Assembly: GCA_016297535.1 (NCBI GenBank)
Contig: JAEDGL010000001.1
Coordinates: 1 to 64,000, forward strand
DNA from: Clostridia bacterium
GTDB taxonomy: Bacteria > Bacillota > Clostridia > Christensenellales > Aristaeellaceae
Direction: 5' to 3'
DNA: 64,000 bases
Below are positions 61,595 through 64,000 of this stretch, piece after piece; position 1 is the first letter of the stretch; every line of letters begins with the position of its first letter. The notes beneath the pieces were generated by a model. That model did not search any database. It saw only the letters and a program-made list of their open reading frames with translations, and was not told the DNA's origin. A program made the position numbers and the translations under genes.

Positions 61595-62071
61595 ATGGCA
61601 AATGAAGAAAAGAAAGATTTTAATGCAATGCTCCACGACCGCAAGGATATGCCCAAAATTCAAACCATTACGGACCAGCGGAGCATCCAAAAATATGGCG
61701 GAAGCAGAATGTATTTTGCGCCGCCCAGCGATTATGATGATATCATGAAGAAAATTCCCTACGGCAAGCTTACGATCGTCGGAAGGATAAGAGAGTATTT
61801 TGCCAGACAGTCCGGTGCAGATTTTACAGAGCCAATCACTGCCGGAATATTCGTGTCGATTGCAGCGTGGGCCAGCGAGCAGCGCTCAGAAAACATTACC
61901 CCCTACTGGAGAACGTTAAAAGCAAACGGCGAGTTGAACCCCAAATATCCGAAAGGCATACTGGCGCAGAAAGAAAAGCTGGAAGCCGAAGGACATACGG
62001 TTGTCCAGCGCGGAAAAACCAACATTCGATACTACGTAAAGGATTATCAAAACGCACTTTTCGATTTTTGA
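61595..62071 (+). CDS. alkyltransferase-like (MGMT-family DNA-binding domain) protein
   Basis: A 158-residue protein. Residues 50-158 match the methylguanine-DNA methyltransferase DNA-binding fold: IPYGKLTIVGRIREYFARQ contains the helix-turn-helix start. ITPYWRTLKANGELNPKYP stands where methyltransferases have the P-C-H-R active-site cysteine, and no cysteine is present there. It therefore resembles alkyltransferase-like proteins, which bind O6-alkylguanine without repairing it and pass it to other repair. The N-terminal 50 residues are not recognised. GGGAGA lies upstream. It is adjacent to the TfoX-like pseudogene. Confidence 0.82.
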   Translation: MANEEKKDFNAMLHDRKDMPKIQTITDQRSIQKYGGSRMYFAPPSDYDDIMKKIPYGKLTIVGRIREYFARQSGADFTEPITAGIFVSIAAWASEQRSENITPYWRTLKANGELNPKYPKGILAQKEKLEAEGHTVVQRGKTNIRYYVKDYQNALFDF

Positions 62072-62134
62072 CAATGACCGGCAATGGAGAAAGCGCCCAA
62101 CGCGCCTCCTCTTTGCACCATGCTTTTTCAAGCC

Positions 62135-62167
62135 AGGGGCCGCAGGATAAGCCGCGGCCCCTTTTTG
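62135..62167. terminator. bidirectional terminator between convergent genes
   Basis: Stem AGGGGCCGC (62135-62143) with GCGGCCCCT (62154-62162) and a 10-nt loop, followed by TTTTTG on the plus strand. It lies between the alkyltransferase-like gene and the convergent GH9 gene. Confidence 0.85.
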
Positions 62168-62168
62168 A

Positions 62169-64000
62169 TTACTTTCCCAGCACCTGTTTTGCGGCCAGCA
62201 CAAGGAACATAAAGTTGCTGGATCCTCCGCCAAGAACATATTCCGTCTGCTGCCACAGAAAAGGCCAGTCGAGCAGCTCCGGGAAATCCGGACGGATAAG
62301 TGCCGTACCGCTGATAACGCCACCGGGCGTGTAGGAAAAATCAGCACGGTTGATACCATAGGCGCAGGTCGCACTGTTCGTTCCCACACCGCTTACAAAG
62401 CTGATGCTGTTGTTGCCCGGATGACAGCCAAGCACAAAGTTGAGAGCGTTTAAAATCTGGTCTGTTCCGAACAGATCCGGCATGGCCCTGTGCAGATAAT
62501 AGTACTCCACGCCAAGGCGCTGGATATCCCACCCCGCACCCCAGATATGAGGCCGGTACGGGATGCCATAGGGCGTTTCCGCGCTAAGCTCCTCGTAATG
62601 CCTGTGCAGTATGGCAAAGGGTTCGCGCAGGCTCCTGACAAAGGCCGCATCATCAATGGCAGGCAAGGCTTTCGCAATCATCCAGCCAAGCTTTTGCATG
62701 TGTTCTTTGATCAATTGCGTTTCGCCAAGCAGATGATCCCTGTATTTCCTCTCCCCTGTCGTAATCAGCAGCTCGGCCGCCGCACGTATTTTGGCCGCAC
62801 GCGCGCCGTCGTCGCGCACCTGCGTAACAGTATACAGTTCCATTGCAGCGCTGAGTGCATCCGATGAAAGCGAATCGTTGAAGCCCTTCATGGCGCGGGA
62901 AATGGCGGCCAGCTGGCTTGCGGTGATCAGCTCGCGCTCGGGGTTGTCCTCCGTAAACACCCAGCGGTCATCCTCGTTTCCCTGCAGGTTATCCGTCATG
63001 GCGGAGGGATCGCCCAGCAGCACGTACTGGCGCAGGCTGCTGCTGATGATGCCGCGATAGAGGCGTCCCAGCGCACGGTAGCCGCCAAGCACGCTCAGCG
63101 TGCCGTGCTCAATCTGCTGGAGAATGTCATTTTTTCCATCGGGCTGATGAATCTCTGTTACCTTGCAGCTTTGATCAATGGTCGTAGCATCGTAATCCAC
63201 TCCGAAGGCTTCATAGGCCATGGTAAGGATGTATGCTTCGCCAGCCTGAGACTCAATGCGCAAATCAAAATCGCCCGCGTCATGCCACCCGCCCACATTG
63301 AGCCCTGGAACGCTGTCACCGGGCTGATATCTGGTGAGCGTAGAAGGCCCCTGCACGTAGCCGTCAATGTGATTGTAATGGGTGGGAGCCATTCGCGCAT
63401 CGTCGTTGTGGCACAAATCATGCCAGACGCGATATTTCTCGTTTACGCGCATATGGCACATCTGTACCGGAAGAAAGTATTCCAGCACGGGTTGCCACAC
63501 GCCGCGGTCGTACACATCCGCTGCAATACGAAAAGCGGAGGAAACCGAAGTTCCATAGACAAGGCGATACATCCCCTCGTCCACCCAATCAGAAAAGTCA
63601 AATTGCAAATAGCGGTAGCGCAAAAAGACGCCCCACTCCTTGCCGGTCAGCTCACAAACGGGCTGCCAGCCGGTTTCGGTCAGCCTTTCGAGGGTGGCGG
63701 GCAGGATGTTTGGATCGCGCTGATCCAGTTCTACCACAGCTCTCTTGGTCTGATTGGGCATATAGCCAACCTGAGACAGCTGTACCACAGGCGGATAGAG
63801 CCAGTTTTCATCCACATTGGGGGTAATAATCCACTCCACCGCCGCTTCGGAGACTCCTTCCGGAATTTCGGAGCTAAGCACAAACCAGCCGTTGTTGTGA
63901 TTCATTCGTCCATCGTAAAGCCTGAGATCCGCCTTTTTCGTTTCTACGGTAAACCGGTGCAGCGCATCATCCGGACGCACAGTAAAGCGCCGTCCCACTG
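62169..64000 (-). CDS. glycoside hydrolase family 9 protein (partial, 5' end beyond window)
   Basis: At least 610 residues; the gene enters from the right edge, so its true start and any signal peptide are not visible. An N-terminal Ig-like CelD_N domain begins at VVQLSQVGYMPNQTKRAVV. The (alpha/alpha)6 catalytic domain has NVGGWHDAGDFDLRIE, the GH9 D-A-G-D catalytic aspartates, and later LGCHPGNNSISFVSGVGTN with the conserved histidine. The C-terminal LWQQTEYVLGGGSSNFMFL is a likely place for the catalytic glutamate. GH9 enzymes act on cellulose, xyloglucan-type glucans or chitosan oligosaccharides; the substrate is not decided here. Confidence 0.9.
   Translation of the reverse strand, partial: VGRRFTVRPDDALHRFTVETKKADLRLYDGRMNHNNGWFVLSSEIPEGVSEAAVEWIITPNVDENWLYPPVVQLSQVGYMPNQTKRAVVELDQRDPNILPATLERLTETGWQPVCELTGKEWGVFLRYRYLQFDFSDWVDEGMYRLVYGTSVSSAFRIAADVYDRGVWQPVLEYFLPVQMCHMRVNEKYRVWHDLCHNDDARMAPTHYNHIDGYVQGPSTLTRYQPGDSVPGLNVGGWHDAGDFDLRIESQAGEAYILTMAYEAFGVDYDATTIDQSCKVTEIHQPDGKNDILQQIEHGTLSVLGGYRALGRLYRGIISSSLRQYVLLGDPSAMTDNLQGNEDDRWVFTEDNPERELITASQLAAISRAMKGFNDSLSSDALSAAMELYTVTQVRDDGARAAKIRAAAELLITTGERKYRDHLLGETQLIKEHMQKLGWMIAKALPAIDDAAFVRSLREPFAILHRHYEELSAETPYGIPYRPHIWGAGWDIQRLGVEYYYLHRAMPDLFGTDQILNALNFVLGCHPGNNSISFVSGVGTNSATCAYGINRADFSYTPGGVISGTALIRPDFPELLDWPFLWQQTEYVLGGGSSNFMFLVLAAKQVLGK

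Noticed and set aside
1..64000. CRISPR arrays, tRNA genes, rRNA genes and insertion sequences
   Set aside because: Looked for regularly spaced repeats, T-arm plus CCA patterns, transposase motifs and terminal inverted repeats; only tmRNA carries a T-arm, and nothing else met the criteria.

Overview
The window reads as chromosomal DNA of an anaerobic, spore-forming member of the Clostridia (Firmicutes), of roughly 50 to 55% GC by eye. The grounds are a yabP-yabQ-divIC sporulation/division block, a SpoIID-like secreted protein, an Rnf-type ion-translocating ferredoxin:NAD+ oxidoreductase, formate-tetrahydrofolate ligase, a Bacillus-type LexA box, Firmicute-style gene orders and strong AGGAGG ribosome binding sites. 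A glycoside hydrolase family 9 gene at the right edge and a sortase-type surface protein would suit a gut or rumen plant-fibre habitat (inference). No CRISPR array, insertion sequence, prophage, rRNA or tRNA gene was seen; the only RNA gene recognised with confidence is tmRNA.

Positions 1-31543 are mostly plus-strand. An MFS transporter, a nitroreductase and a ZTP-riboswitch-controlled fhs come first, then an FAD oxidoreductase/ThuA-like pair. A minus-strand block ybaB-recR-rmuC-GNAT is divergent from a spoIID-like gene. A long colinear run follows: rbgA-rnhB-(1368-aa double GT-C glycosyltransferase)-yifB-dprA-topA-trmFO-(secreted hydrolase-like protein)-hslV-hslU. This is the Bacillus rnhB-dprA-topA-trmFO-xerC-hslVU-codY order, with a hydrolase-like gene where xerC would be and no codY. 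An SAH/MTA deaminase and three GT-B glycosyltransferases form the next operon.

Positions 31517-57343 are almost entirely minus-strand. In genomic order they are: a small hypothetical gene; mgtC and lexA; a tyrosine recombinase with a 36-bp palindrome at its promoter; rnhA and proC; rnfB-A-E-D-C without rnfG; recN-argR-nadK behind a promoter overlapped by two ArgR-box-like palindromes; tlyA-dxs-ddl-(membrane MurF-like ligase)-(alpha/beta hydrolase); a GNAT gene with a PfkB sugar kinase; an EF-G paralogue; a Ppx/GppA phosphatase; divIC-yabQ-yabP; and proA.

Positions 57344-64000 hold divergent proA/smpB promoters, smpB followed directly by ssrA (tmRNA), a GC-rich apparently structured interval that partly repeats the ssrA 3' end, a cell-wall-anchored surface protein, a TfoX-like gene broken by one frameshift, an alkyltransferase-like protein, and a GH9 glycosidase cut by the window edge.

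The most notable points are the Rnf operon without rnfG, the secreted hydrolase whose nucleophile serine is replaced by glycine, the double glycosyltransferase fusion, the palindromes at the recombinase, yabP and nadK-argR-recN promoters, and the structured repeat after ssrA. I found no large undescribed multigene system that I could defend. Start codons were chosen from ribosome binding sites and family N-termini where they differ from the longest open frame.
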